NCBI GenBank assembly: GCA_049325095.1
Contig: JBMOPO010000040.1
Location: 9,993 to 73,992, forward strand
Length of the DNA: 64,000 nt
Direction: 5' to 3'
Source of the DNA: JAGPUQ01 sp049325095
Lineage (GTDB): Bacteria > Pseudomonadota > Gammaproteobacteria > Pseudomonadales > Porticoccaceae
Shown here: one piece after another, positions 7,901 through 17,062 of the stretch
How positions within the stretch are numbered: position 1 is the stretch's first letter
Layout of the letters: each line of letters starts with the position of its first letter
The notes under the pieces: model-generated
What the model was told of the DNA's origin: nothing
What the model saw: only the letters and a program-made list of their open reading frames with translations
Database searches by the model: none
Made by a program: the position numbers and the translations under genes

Positions 7901-9628
7901 ATGAGTAACTTCAAGAGGCTGCCGCTTGCGGTGGCAGTGGCCATGGCCATGGGAGCGGGTTTCAGCCACGCGGAGGTGGGGCTGGAAGACGTTCAATCCA
8001 TGGACAACTATGGCAGACGCAGCCATAGCGATATCGACATCGACAAGACCGTCGACGTCGATTACAACCTGAGCTACCACGGCCAGATCTACACCCTGGG
8101 CCTGGTGCTGGTGGATTCCAGCGCAGCTGCGTTTTCCGAGGTCAACCAGAAGGTCCACGACAACAAGCTGAGCAAGCTGGAAGTCGATGAGAACGGCGCC
8201 GTGCTGTCCACCCCGGGCAGCCTCAACACCGACAACAACGCCACCCTGAGCGGCAATGTGTTGTCCGACGCCACCGGCAACGCGGGCGTCAACGTCGCTG
8301 CCGGCGACAACAACGTGCAGCAGAACTCGGTGGCCATCGCCGAGGGCGACTCGCTGAACAGCACCCACACCATCGACATCGACTTCAGCGCCAGCGACGA
8401 CTACGTCAACAACGAGTCCGGCACCTGGACCAAGGACGTGCACTTGGGGGCCACCGCCGATACCTCCTACACCGAGACCGAGAGCGACACGCTCAACAGC
8501 TCCAGCGAGGCCCATCTGGACGTCGATCTCGATGTGGACAACGAGATCGCGGTGGAAACCCCGGACGGAGAGTACTCCGTCAGCAGTGTGGTCGGCGGTG
8601 CGGCGCTGGGTGAATTCGAAGCCGACATCGGCGGCGACGTGATGAGCTCCATGGGCGGCGAACAGGATGACCTCAACGCCCTTTCCGCCGAAGGCGAATT
8701 CGCCGCCGGCGGCCTGCTCGGCATCGAGGATGGCACCATCGACTACGGCGTCGCCGGGCGCGATGACCAGTCCTGGACCGGTTCCAAGTCGTACTCGGAA
8801 AGTGAGCACGAAGAGTTCTCCCTCGACTACAGCGAAGACGGTAGCTGGGAAGTCGTGGACGAGGAGCACTACGCGTTCAGCGCCAGCTTCGACATCAACC
8901 TGCTGTTCGGCGGCGCCGCGGAGGCGGAGACCTTCTCCGACCAGTACTCCTACAACAACGAGAACCCCTCCTCCGGCACCAACGATGCCTGGGTGGGTGA
9001 CAGCGTGGGCTCGGGCTTCTCGGGCAACATCGGCGTCAACGTGGTAGCGGGCAACAACAACGCCCAGGCCAACCAGTTGGCGCTGGCCGAGAACTCCGGC
9101 GTCATGGCGCTGGCCACCGCTTCTTCGAACCAGGCCGTCTTCAACAACCTCTCGGTGGGCCAGGGCTCGACCGAAGCCAGCGAAATGGAGATCGCCCTCA
9201 CCGGCACGGCCAGCGGCACCTACGAAGGGATCGCCGACCAGCGCGGCGACCAGTACCTGGATACCTGGGAAGAGCAGACCCATCCGGGTGGCGTCAACAC
9301 CGGTCACGTCGATGTCGACAGTGCGGTGCAGGGCGCTCAGGATGATCTGGGTGACGGTGGCGCCTTCGTGTTCACCGAGCTCGGAACCATCGAGCTGGAT
9401 GAGATCGAGCTGACCGCAAACCTCCCGGTGGTGGTGGTCGATCCCAACGCCGTGGTGAACAACGCCACGCTCACGGGTGACGCCTTCAGCGAGGCGAGCG
9501 GCAACATCGCCATCAACGTGGCGGCCGGCTATGGCAACCTGCAGGGCAACGCTCTGGCGATTGCCAGTATTCCCACGCCGGCGGTGGTTCCCCCGCCCCC
9601 GCCCGGTGGTGGTGGCGAGACGCCGTAA
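7901..9628 (+). CDS. fapC: FapC-like major amyloid subunit, large variant
   Basis: A 575-residue secreted protein with a clear signal peptide (cleavage after GFSHA) and three Fap repeats: about 117-148 (GNAGVNVAAGDNNVQQN), 365-400 (GNIGVNVVAGNNNAQAN) and 527-558 (GNIAINVAAGYGNLQGN). The linkers between repeats are very long, about 215 and 130 residues, and rich in Asp, with alternating-Asp stretches such as DIDID and DVDLDVD. The C-terminus is Pro/Gly-rich. No cysteine occurs anywhere, whereas Pseudomonas FapC has a C-terminal CxxC. The ribosome binding site AAGGAG precedes ATG 7901. The amyloid role is inferred from repeats and the FapD/E/F neighbours. Confidence 0.85.
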   Translation: MSNFKRLPLAVAVAMAMGAGFSHAEVGLEDVQSMDNYGRRSHSDIDIDKTVDVDYNLSYHGQIYTLGLVLVDSSAAAFSEVNQKVHDNKLSKLEVDENGAVLSTPGSLNTDNNATLSGNVLSDATGNAGVNVAAGDNNVQQNSVAIAEGDSLNSTHTIDIDFSASDDYVNNESGTWTKDVHLGATADTSYTETESDTLNSSSEAHLDVDLDVDNEIAVETPDGEYSVSSVVGGAALGEFEADIGGDVMSSMGGEQDDLNALSAEGEFAAGGLLGIEDGTIDYGVAGRDDQSWTGSKSYSESEHEEFSLDYSEDGSWEVVDEEHYAFSASFDINLLFGGAAEAETFSDQYSYNNENPSSGTNDAWVGDSVGSGFSGNIGVNVVAGNNNAQANQLALAENSGVMALATASSNQAVFNNLSVGQGSTEASEMEIALTGTASGTYEGIADQRGDQYLDTWEEQTHPGGVNTGHVDVDSAVQGAQDDLGDGGAFVFTELGTIELDEIELTANLPVVVVDPNAVVNNATLTGDAFSEASGNIAINVAAGYGNLQGNALAIASIPTPAVVPPPPPGGGGETP

Positions 9629-9649
9629 GCCTGGCGTTGCTCATGCTCG

Positions 9650-9683
9650 GCCTTCCCTCCGGCGTTCCGCCGGAGTGGAAGGC
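9650..9683 (+). terminator. 15-bp hairpin between fapC and fapD (attenuator or mRNA stabiliser)
   Basis: Outer arms GCCTTCC/GGAAGGC and inner arms CTCCGGCG/CGCCGGAG enclose a TTC loop, with a single bulged T. There is no T-tract, so full intrinsic termination is unlikely. It could stabilise the subunit mRNA 3' end or reduce read-through into fapD. Confidence 0.6.
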
Positions 9684-9865
9684 ACCTGTATCCGGGGGCG
9701 GGTTTCCGCCCTCGGATGCACACTTCAGAAGGTTCGCTGAGCAGGAACGAAAAGGATTCTGGTGTGGAAAGTTCGAACCCCCACATGTGGCACGGCAAGC
9801 GGCATCGGCCCGCGGGGCCGGGCTCGGCTGCTGATCGGGCCACGACTTGCCCGGAAGGATCCGGA

Positions 9866-10633
9866 ATGAATACCTCCAACCACTCACTGCCCGTCTGGTT
9901 TTTCCGGGGGCTTTTCCGGTCGGGGTTTCGCGCCCTGCGGCTGACCCTGCTGGCGGCGATGCCAGCGATCATGATGCTGCCGGTGACTCCCGCGATTGCC
10001 GAGGGCAGCCTGCATTCGTTCTACGATCTGGGCGAGGTTCCCCAGTTCCACAAGCGCGTGGTGAGCCTGCGTGAGCGCCGCTATCAGGACATCGTCCAAC
10101 AGCGCTTCGATTTCAGTTGCGGCGCCGCGGCGACCGCCGCCATCCTGCGCCATGCCTACGGCCTCGACGTCAATGAGGTGGATGTGATTCTGGGTCTCGC
10201 CCAGGTCGCGGACGAGGAACTGGCCAAGGAGAAGGGCTATTCCCTGTTGGATATCCGGCATTACGTCGAAACCCTCGGCCTGCGCGGCCGGGGCTACGAA
10301 CTGCCTGCGGAGATGCTCGCCAAGCTGCGTATTCCCACCATCGCCCTGCTGGATCTGCGCGGCTACAAGCACTTCGTGGTGATCCGCAAGGTCACCGAGG
10401 ACAGTGTTTACGTCGGCGATCCGGCGCTCGGCAACCGCATCATGCCCATGAAGGACTTCATGGCGAGCTGGAACGGCTCCGTGTTCGCGATCCTGGGCCC
10501 GGGTTTCGACCGCGACACCGTGCTGAGCCGGCCGGCCCCGCCGCTGACGGCACGCAAGTTTCTGTACGACCACACTCCGCTTACCGACAGCGAGCTGCTG
10601 GATTTCGGCTTCACCCACGCCGACCTGTTTTGA
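9866..10633 (+). CDS. fapD: FapD-like C39-family cysteine peptidase
   Basis: A 255-residue periplasmic peptidase of the C39 (bacteriocin-processing) fold. After a signal or anchor segment (about 20-45) the catalytic Cys85 lies in FSCGAA, His169 in YKHFVV and Asp185 in VGDPALG. In Pseudomonas, FapD supports export and assembly of the Fap fibre. ATG 9866 is chosen for the GGAAGGA site six bases upstream and because the signal sequence follows; the open frame extends further up without a good start. It lies between fapC and fapE as in known fap operons. Confidence 0.88.
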   Translation: MNTSNHSLPVWFFRGLFRSGFRALRLTLLAAMPAIMMLPVTPAIAEGSLHSFYDLGEVPQFHKRVVSLRERRYQDIVQQRFDFSCGAAATAAILRHAYGLDVNEVDVILGLAQVADEELAKEKGYSLLDIRHYVETLGLRGRGYELPAEMLAKLRIPTIALLDLRGYKHFVVIRKVTEDSVYVGDPALGNRIMPMKDFMASWNGSVFAILGPGFDRDTVLSRPAPPLTARKFLYDHTPLTDSELLDFGFTHADLF

Positions 10634-10683
10634 ATCCATATTGCAAGTGCTTTCACGGAATGGATAACGAGGAGGAAAGGACC

Positions 10684-11514
10684 ATGAACGCAACCAACAG
10701 CACAGCCTGGAACGGACTGCGCAAGCCCCTGGCCGTCGCCGTCGCCGCAACTTTGCTGGCACAGGCGCCCCTGGCGGGCGCCGCCATCTTCAAGGAACTC
10801 TCCACGGCGCAACTCGCCGAGCTGCGCGGCAAGTTCGTCGTCGGCCGCCACGTGCAGTACTTCGGCATGTCCGTGACCACCAGTTGGACGAACCCCGAGG
10901 CGGTGGTCGACACCGCCTCCCATGCGCGCGCCACCGCCGGCGCGCTGGCCGCAGGTCCGGCCGCGGCTCCGGCAACCCATACCGCCAGCCTGGATCTGCA
11001 AGTCGACAATTCCGGGCACGAGACCCGGGTGTCCTACCAGGTCGGCGGTACCCTGGGCGAGCCGGTGTCCGACGTTGCGGCGCCGGACCCCAATCCGGCC
11101 CTGACCCAGATCGACGGCGCGGTGCAGGCCATTCAGGTGGCGGGCTCCGACAATGTGGTGAAGAACAACGTCGGCTACGCAGTGATCCCGGCCGGCGCCG
11201 CGCCCGTGCTGGATGATGCCCAGGTGGCGTCCGCGCTGCCCGCGGATCAGACCTTCCGGAATGGCGACATGGTCACCCAGTTCACCACCACCGGCGGTGT
11301 GGGCTTCACCATCACCTCCCAGGGCAATCAGGTCACCCAGCGCCTGGGCATGAATCCGGTCACCAACCACAATCAGTTGCTGCAGGCGGTCCGCCTGGAG
11401 GGCGACGGCCATCGCATCGTCAACGACCTGATGCTGCAGGTCGCTTTCGAGAATGCGCTGTCGCAATCGGATGGCCTGCGCTTTCGTGCCGACCGCGTCA
11501 TGAATCTGCTCTGA
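10684..11514 (+). CDS. fapE: FapE-like extracellular/periplasmic fibre protein
   Basis: A 276-residue secreted protein with a signal peptide ending near APLAGA, then a region beginning with a short helical ELSTAQLAELRGKF motif. The rest is predicted beta-rich and includes a repeat-like VTQFTTTGGVGFTITSQGNQVTQ. Position between FapD and FapF and overall size fit FapE, a minor fibre component. ATG 10684 follows GAGGAGGAAAGG. It begins 50 nt after fapD. Assignment relies mainly on synteny plus the GNxVxQ-type pattern. Confidence 0.75.
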   Translation: MNATNSTAWNGLRKPLAVAVAATLLAQAPLAGAAIFKELSTAQLAELRGKFVVGRHVQYFGMSVTTSWTNPEAVVDTASHARATAGALAAGPAAAPATHTASLDLQVDNSGHETRVSYQVGGTLGEPVSDVAAPDPNPALTQIDGAVQAIQVAGSDNVVKNNVGYAVIPAGAAPVLDDAQVASALPADQTFRNGDMVTQFTTTGGVGFTITSQGNQVTQRLGMNPVTNHNQLLQAVRLEGDGHRIVNDLMLQVAFENALSQSDGLRFRADRVMNLL

Positions 11515-11538
11515 GATCGCGGCTTGGAGCTTGATCGC

Positions 11539-11574
11539 GCCTGCCCCGCCGGCAGCAGTGCCGGCGGGGCAGGC
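11539..11574 (+). terminator. Strong terminator-like hairpin between fapE and fapF
   Basis: A perfect 15-bp stem (GCCTGCCCCGCCGGC with GCCGGCGGGGCAGGC) around a 6-nt loop, followed by ATTTGTT. This is the best intrinsic-terminator candidate in the locus. It lies before fapF, so fapF would depend on read-through or its own promoter. Confidence 0.7.
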
Positions 11575-11603
11575 ATTTGTTCGACATCAATGGGATCAGG
11601 GAT

Positions 11604-12875
11604 ATGAAACCAGGGAAACTCGCCACTCCAGCCGCACTGCTCGCCTCGCTCGCACTGGGTCTTCCCGCGCTGGCGCAGGAGACCGCCGCGCCGGCGGAGC
11701 AGGCCGCTGCGGGGGACATCCGCGCCGAACTGGAGCAACTCAAGCGCATCAACGCTCAGTTGATGCGCCGGGTGCAGCTCCTGGAAAACCGCGTCGGCGC
11801 CACCCCGCCACCGCAGCGCCGGCCCGCCCTGCAGGCCCCGCCTCCGCCGCCCGGAACCGCCCAGGACGGTACCGCCCAGGCCGCCGCCCCCGGGGATACC
11901 CCGACCCGCAAGAGCCCCGGCGCCAGCCGCGGCGTCGAGGACCTGGTGCTCGAGGAACACACCCTGTTCGACCAGAAGTTCTCCGCCGAACTGGGCTTCG
12001 AGTTCGCGCACTTCGACCGCAGCCAACTGGTGTTGAACGGCTTTCTGGCGCTGGATGCGATCTTTCTCGGCGACATCAGCATCGACGAGATCGACTCGGA
12101 CATCCTCACCACAAACCTGACCGGTCGCTGGACGGTGACCGACCGCCTGCAACTCAATCTGAATGTGCCCTTCGTGTATCGCGAGACCACCACCCGATCC
12201 GGCGGGCAGGAGTTGTCGTCGATACTCGAATCCGAGAAGAAGGTCGACGACAGCGACCTGGGCGATATCACCCTGGGCGTCAGCTACCGCCTGTTTCCGG
12301 AGACCCCGACCCGGCCCGACATCGTCTGGAACACCAGTGTCATCGCGCCCACCGGCCGCGACCCCTACGGCATCGACTTTCTGGAAGACCCGCTCAACAC
12401 CAATCTGGAGTTTCCGGAGGAACTGCCCACCGGCAGCGGCCTGTGGGGCGTGCAGACCGGGCTGTCTTTCCTGAAGACCCTGGATCCCGCGATTCTGTTC
12501 GGCAGCATCTCCTGGCGGCACTACTTCGAGGACAGCTTCAACGACCTGGGCAGCGATCCGGAGGCGTTGCCGTCCCCCGGCGACGTACAGCTCGGCGACC
12601 AGTACCAGTTTTCGCTGGGGATCGCCTTCGCGCTCAACGAGCGCACCAGTCTCAGCACCTCGTTCACCCAGCGCTTCATCGACGACACCGAGATCACCCG
12701 GCCGGGATTCGGCACCCAGACGGTGGTCGGTTCGGACACCACCACGGGCACCTTCGACATCGGCGTGACCTATGCGATGACCGACCGCCTGTCGGTGGTG
12801 AGCAATCTGGGGATGGGGCTGACCAACGATGCGTCCGATTACACATTCGCGCTCAAGTTTCCCTATCGGTTCTGA
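11604..12875 (+). CDS. fapF: FapF-like outer-membrane amyloid transporter
   Basis: A 423-residue outer-membrane protein with a signal peptide (to about residue 24), a trimeric-coiled-coil-like heptad segment (about 35-65, containing ELEQLKRINAQLMRRVQLLE) and a Pro-rich linker. The C-terminal beta-barrel ends in the aromatic residue of FALKFPYRF. This matches FapF, which exports the Fap subunits through a barrel gated by its N-terminal coiled coil. ATG 11604 is chosen because the signal peptide starts there; the frame is open further upstream into the hairpin. Confidence 0.88.
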   Translation: MKPGKLATPAALLASLALGLPALAQETAAPAEQAAAGDIRAELEQLKRINAQLMRRVQLLENRVGATPPPQRRPALQAPPPPPGTAQDGTAQAAAPGDTPTRKSPGASRGVEDLVLEEHTLFDQKFSAELGFEFAHFDRSQLVLNGFLALDAIFLGDISIDEIDSDILTTNLTGRWTVTDRLQLNLNVPFVYRETTTRSGGQELSSILESEKKVDDSDLGDITLGVSYRLFPETPTRPDIVWNTSVIAPTGRDPYGIDFLEDPLNTNLEFPEELPTGSGLWGVQTGLSFLKTLDPAILFGSISWRHYFEDSFNDLGSDPEALPSPGDVQLGDQYQFSLGIAFALNERTSLSTSFTQRFIDDTEITRPGFGTQTVVGSDTTTGTFDIGVTYAMTDRLSVVSNLGMGLTNDASDYTFALKFPYRF

Positions 12876-12993
12876 TCGATGCAGCGACCTGCCGCCGGTT
12901 GCCGAACGGGGTGCGGGCTGCGAGCGGAAGTTCCCCGTCGCAGCCTCGCGGGGCGGGCGGCGGCCCGGGTGATGACTGACCAAGGAGGAGAAG

Positions 12994-13410
12994 ATGGAAG
13001 TCCACAAAGTGCTGGGTTTGTTGTTCCGGGTCTGCTGTCTGGTGGCGGCGATGAGCGCCGTGGCGGCGCCGGAGCAGCAGGTGACGGTCGATCTGGAGGC
13101 CCTGCAGCGCAACGCCCAGGCCGGCGATCGGGTGGCGCAGTACAACCTGGGCGTGGTCCACGAAACCGGGCGATTCGGCGTGCCCATGGACAAGGCCGAA
13201 GCGGCACGCTGGTACCGCAAGTCCGCCGAGCAGGGTTACGAGAATGCCCAGTACAACCTGGGGGTGCTGTATCTGCGCGGTGAGGGTGTGGAGCAGGATC
13301 GCGCGGCCGCGCTGCACTGGCTCGGCCTTGCCGCCGAGCAGCTCAACCCCGCGGCGATTGCTGCCCTGGAGAAACTGGGGGTCGAGAAACCCGATCCCGC
13401 CGGGCAATGA
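12994..13410 (+). CDS. Secreted Sel1-like repeat protein
   Basis: A 138-residue protein with a signal peptide and about two to three Sel1-type helical repeats (AQYNLGVVHETGRFGV, AARWYRKSAEQGYENAQYN, LGVLYLRGEGVEQD). Sel1 repeats usually mediate protein-protein contacts in the periplasm. The site AAGGAGGAGAAG precedes ATG 12994. It follows fapF by 118 nt on the same strand and may be an accessory fap-locus gene, though it is not part of the Pseudomonas fapABCDEF set. Its 3' end overlaps the convergent MFS gene by 68 nt. Confidence 0.8.
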   Translation: MEVHKVLGLLFRVCCLVAAMSAVAAPEQQVTVDLEALQRNAQAGDRVAQYNLGVVHETGRFGVPMDKAEAARWYRKSAEQGYENAQYNLGVLYLRGEGVEQDRAAALHWLGLAAEQLNPAAIAALEKLGVEKPDPAGQ

Positions 13411-15058
13411 TCCGATCTTCGGGCCCGCTCTGAAGTTCGGAGTCCGGGATCGACCGGGACGGATCACCGCCGTCGCCGTCGAGCACCAGATGGCGCAGCA
13501 CCGGCGGCGCGCCGGCCAGCTCCGCCAGCTCTGATTCGAGCATCCGGTCCGCGCCGGTCAGCCGTTCCTGCAGGCGCAGATAGGCCAGCCAGGAGGGCAC
13601 CCGGAAGGACTCGCGCAGCATTGCCGGCGGCCCGGGCAACTCACAGGCCTGCCAGCACTCGGCGCCGGCGCGCAGGCGCGCCAGCCGCAACCGCTGGAGC
13701 CGTTCGCGCATCGCTGCGCGCCGGCCGGCGCGCAGCGGATAGTCCAGGGTGACCAGCAGCGGGCCGCGCTGCAAGTCCGGTTCCGAAACGGGCGCCACCG
13801 GCGGAACCGCCGGCGTGCCCAGATTGCGATGCCCCTCCTGGGGAATGGGATAGCGGCGGCCGAGCAGCAGCGACAGCAGCATTCCCGAAACCGCGACGCC
13901 GATGCTGGCCTGGACGCTGAACAGGTCCGACAGCCAGCCCCAGAGCGCGCTGCCGGCGGCGACGCTGCCACCGTAGACCAGCATCACCAGCGCCAGCACG
14001 CGGGCCATCACCCAGGCCGGGGCGGTGGCCTGGGAAGCGACCACCAGCGACGAAAACAGCATGATCCAGCAGATGCCGACCACCAGCCCGAGCAGGCCCA
14101 GGGCGGCGTAGTTGCGGGTCCAGGCCATGGCGAGTACCGCCAGGGCGAAGATCGTGGAGGCGGTACCGAACACCTGGTTGCGGGTCAGTCGCCGCAGCAG
14201 CACCGGCAGCAGGTTGGCGCCGAGCAGCGAGCCGATCCCGGTGGTGCCCACCAGCAGCCCGTAGGTTTGCGGCGAGCTGCCCAGCTCGCGCAGGACGATG
14301 ACCGGCAGCATGGACCAGAACACGCTGATGAACACGAAGCTGGCGGCGCAGCGCACCAGCACCGCGCGCAGTTCGGGGTCGTGGCGGGTGTAGCGCAACC
14401 CGCCGCGTAGCGCCGCGGAAAAGGTTTCCGGGGGCAGCCGGGTGTCGACGTGAAAGGCTCGCGGGTGACGCCGGATCAGGGTGCCCAGCACGAACAGAAA
14501 GCTCAGGGCGTTGAGCGCAAAGACCGCCACCGGTCCGGCCGAGGCGACCAGCAGGCCGCCGATCGCCGGGCCCGCCGCCTTGCTCAGGTTGGTGCTCAGC
14601 GAATTCAGGGTGATGGCGTTGGCCAGTTCACCGCGGGGTGCAAACGAGGGAATGTTGGCGGTCCAGGAGGGCCGCATCATGGCATTGCCCGCACCGAGAC
14701 AGAAAGTCAGCAGCAATAGCCACCATTCGGTGGTGAGCTCCCGCGCGGTGATCAGGGTCAGAGCCACGGCTGAGGCCAGCAGCCAGACATGCAGCGCGAT
14801 CAGCACCGTGCGGCGGTTGCAGATATCGCCCATCACACCGGCCGGATAGGAGAGCAGGAAGAACGGCAGCGTGGTCGCGGTCTGGATCAGCGCCACCATC
14901 AGGTTCGACGGCGCCATGGTGGCCATCAGCCAGGTGACCCCGACCTCGTTCATCCAGGTGCCCAGATTGGAAACCGTCATCCCGAGCCACATCACCCGGA
15001 ACAGGGGATGCTTCATCGGCGACCAGATCGAGCGCGAAATGGGTGGCGGCTGGCCCAT
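13343..15058 (-). CDS. MFS exporter (EntS/MFS_3-like) with C-terminal cytosolic domain
   Basis: A 571-residue major facilitator. Residues about 20-410 form a 12-helix MFS core with the loop signature YPAGVMGDICNRRTV between helices 2 and 3. The C-terminal 150 residues are soluble and resemble the small alpha/beta domain found on longer MFS_3 proteins (LLVTLDYPLRAGRRAAM). Related proteins export siderophores or drugs; the substrate is unknown. Its 3' end overlaps the Sel1 gene on the opposite strand. Confidence 0.83.
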   Translation of the reverse strand: MGQPPPISRSIWSPMKHPLFRVMWLGMTVSNLGTWMNEVGVTWLMATMAPSNLMVALIQTATTLPFFLLSYPAGVMGDICNRRTVLIALHVWLLASAVALTLITARELTTEWWLLLLTFCLGAGNAMMRPSWTANIPSFAPRGELANAITLNSLSTNLSKAAGPAIGGLLVASAGPVAVFALNALSFLFVLGTLIRRHPRAFHVDTRLPPETFSAALRGGLRYTRHDPELRAVLVRCAASFVFISVFWSMLPVIVLRELGSSPQTYGLLVGTTGIGSLLGANLLPVLLRRLTRNQVFGTASTIFALAVLAMAWTRNYAALGLLGLVVGICWIMLFSSLVVASQATAPAWVMARVLALVMLVYGGSVAAGSALWGWLSDLFSVQASIGVAVSGMLLSLLLGRRYPIPQEGHRNLGTPAVPPVAPVSEPDLQRGPLLVTLDYPLRAGRRAAMRERLQRLRLARLRAGAECWQACELPGPPAMLRESFRVPSWLAYLRLQERLTGADRMLESELAELAGAPPVLRHLVLDGDGGDPSRSIPDSELQSGPEDRIIARRDRVSRPPVSPGQQSPRG

Positions 15059-15151
15059 CGGATGACATCATGGCGGTGCCGGCGGCCGGCGGGAAGGTAG
15101 TGCCGCCCGACCCCGGGCGGCTGTCATCAAGCGGTCACAGTATAGCGGCGG

Positions 15152-15184
15152 CGCCGGCCCCGGAGCCCTGTCTCCGGGCCGGCG
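15152..15184 (-). terminator. Hairpin downstream of the D-aminoacylase-like gene
   Basis: CGCCGGCCCCGGAG pairs with CTCCGGGCCGGCG across a 6-nt loop with one bulged base. It lies just past the 3' end of the minus-strand amidohydrolase gene and may end that operon. No clear T-tract is seen. Confidence 0.45.
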
Positions 15185-15197
15185 TCAGCGGGCTGTT

Positions 15198-16931
15198 TCA
15201 GGCCTGAGCGGCCGGAATCGGCACCGTCTCGGTATCGCGGCCGGAGCGCAGCACCTGCCCCGGGCGCTGGCCGGTGAGACTGTTGTCACGGACGATGGTC
15301 TCGCCCCTGACCATCACCCGGTGGATGCCCTCGGCTTCGCAATACAGGCGGCCGGCGCCGCCGGGGAGGTCGAACCGCATCGCCATGGCGCCCTTGCCGA
15401 CTCGCTCGGGGTCGAACAGGACCAGGTCCGCAAGCCAGCCGACCGCAATGCGACCCCGCTCCCTGAGTCCCATGAAACGCGCCGGCAGGTCGGTGATCTG
15501 GTGGACACCTTCCTCCAGGGTCAGCAGCCCGCGTTTGCGCACGCCTTCGCCGAGTACCGTGGTGCTGAACGCAAAGGTGTCGATCATGTCGAGGTGGGCG
15601 CCGGCATCGGAGGCGCCCACCAAGGTGCGGGGATCCTTCCACACCGCGCCGCGCAGCGCCCAGCTCTCCTCGTCATCGCCGCCCAGGCGTGGCAGGAAGC
15701 AGGTTTTCAGCTCGTCGGCCAGGGCGATATCGAAGAAAGCATCCGCCGGGCTCTGGCCCCGCTCGGCGGCGACCTCGGCCAGGGCGCGGCCCTGGTAGGC
15801 CCGGTTTTGGGGCGCGAAGGTCTGCTCGATGGTCATGGCGTTGAAGTTGCCCATCGCGCGCAGCAGCACCGGCACCTCGGGATGCGCCGCGCTCTCGATC
15901 AGCCGCGCCCGGGTGGCCGGATCGGCCAGCGCGCGCATCCGCTCCGGCACCGGCAGGCCCAGCACCGCCGCCCAGCCGGGCAGGGCGTCGAGGCCGAAAC
16001 CGCTCAGCAGGTTGAGGCGCAGCGAGACCGGCTGCGCAAAGGTCAGCGCGCGGATGGTGGCGCCGCGCGCGGCGGCGTAGTCGGCCGCCTGGATCTGGTT
16101 TTCGTAGATGGCGCGGGCGCCGGTGTTGACGATCAGCACGTTCCAGTTCAGCGAGCGCTGCGCTGCCAGCGACATGTCCGTCATCAGCTGCATATGCCGT
16201 TCTTCGAACGGCCCGACGGTGGGGATGAACTCCAGCAAGGTGCCGGGGTGCTCGCGCAGGCAACCGCTCAGGGCGATGAGTTCCGCGGCGTCGGCGGCGC
16301 GGGAGGGCACCGGATGGCCGGCGCCGTCGTTGTGGGTGGGCGCCTGGGAGGAGGAAAACCCCATGCCGCCCTCGGCGAGCGACTGGTGCAGCAGCCGTTG
16401 CATGGCTTCGAGTTGCGCGGGACTCGCCGGCCGATCCACCGCCGCTTCGCCCATCGCTGCGCGGCGCAGTGCCGAGTGGCCGACCAGGAACCCGATGTTC
16501 ACCGCCGGGCGCTGCTCCTGGACGCGCTCCAGGTAGCTGCCGAAGGAGGTCCAGTTCCAGGGTACGCCGTCGCGCAGGCTCGCCAGCGGCATGCCCTCGA
16601 CGCGCGCCAGCATGCGCATCAGGTAGTCGCTGCCCTCGGCGGTGAGCGGCGCCACCGAAAAGCCGCAGTTGCCGGCGAACATGCTGGTCACCCCGTGATA
16701 GCACGACGGGCTGAGCGCCGGATCCCAGAACACCTGGGCGTCGTAGTGGGTGTGGATGTCGACGAAGCCCGGCGACACCACCAGGCCGGTGGCGTCGATG
16801 GTTTCCCGTGCCGGCTCGTCGACCTTGCCGATGGCCGCGATACGTCCGCCCCTGATGCCGACATCGCCCCGGTAGCCTGGGCTGCCGGTGCCGTCGACGA
16901 TGGTTCCGCCTTTGATCACTGTGTCCAACAT
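15198..16931 (-). CDS. N-acyl-D-amino-acid deacylase family amidohydrolase
   Basis: A 577-residue metal-dependent hydrolase of the D-aminoacylase branch. It has the N-terminal strand block TVIKGGTIVDGTG, the metal ligands in PGFVDIHTHYD, the CGF block in FAGNCGFSVAPL and SDAGAHLDM near the C-terminus. Family members remove acyl groups from D-amino acids or open related cyclic amides; the substrate here is unknown. It is the last gene of the minus-strand ureide-type cluster, 131 nt after the cupin. A link to that pathway is only positional. Confidence 0.85.
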   Translation of the reverse strand: MLDTVIKGGTIVDGTGSPGYRGDVGIRGGRIAAIGKVDEPARETIDATGLVVSPGFVDIHTHYDAQVFWDPALSPSCYHGVTSMFAGNCGFSVAPLTAEGSDYLMRMLARVEGMPLASLRDGVPWNWTSFGSYLERVQEQRPAVNIGFLVGHSALRRAAMGEAAVDRPASPAQLEAMQRLLHQSLAEGGMGFSSSQAPTHNDGAGHPVPSRAADAAELIALSGCLREHPGTLLEFIPTVGPFEERHMQLMTDMSLAAQRSLNWNVLIVNTGARAIYENQIQAADYAAARGATIRALTFAQPVSLRLNLLSGFGLDALPGWAAVLGLPVPERMRALADPATRARLIESAAHPEVPVLLRAMGNFNAMTIEQTFAPQNRAYQGRALAEVAAERGQSPADAFFDIALADELKTCFLPRLGGDDEESWALRGAVWKDPRTLVGASDAGAHLDMIDTFAFSTTVLGEGVRKRGLLTLEEGVHQITDLPARFMGLRERGRIAVGWLADLVLFDPERVGKGAMAMRFDLPGGAGRLYCEAEGIHRVMVRGETIVRDNSLTGQRPGQVLRSGRDTETVPIPAAQA

Positions 16932-17062
16932 GGTTCACCCCCTGGGGATTGTGGTTGGCATGCGTGGAAGGAATGTCGCTTCCAGCATAGCCCTCGGCGA
17001 TTTCCGGGGGAAGCGTGATCCAGGGATCCGCAACAGGGGACGACGCGAAGTGGGGTCGCGGA

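Noticed and set aside
9650..9683. Fully effective intrinsic terminator after fapC
   Set aside because: The stem is strong but lacks a T-tract, and fapD follows on the same strand; attenuation or mRNA protection is more likely.
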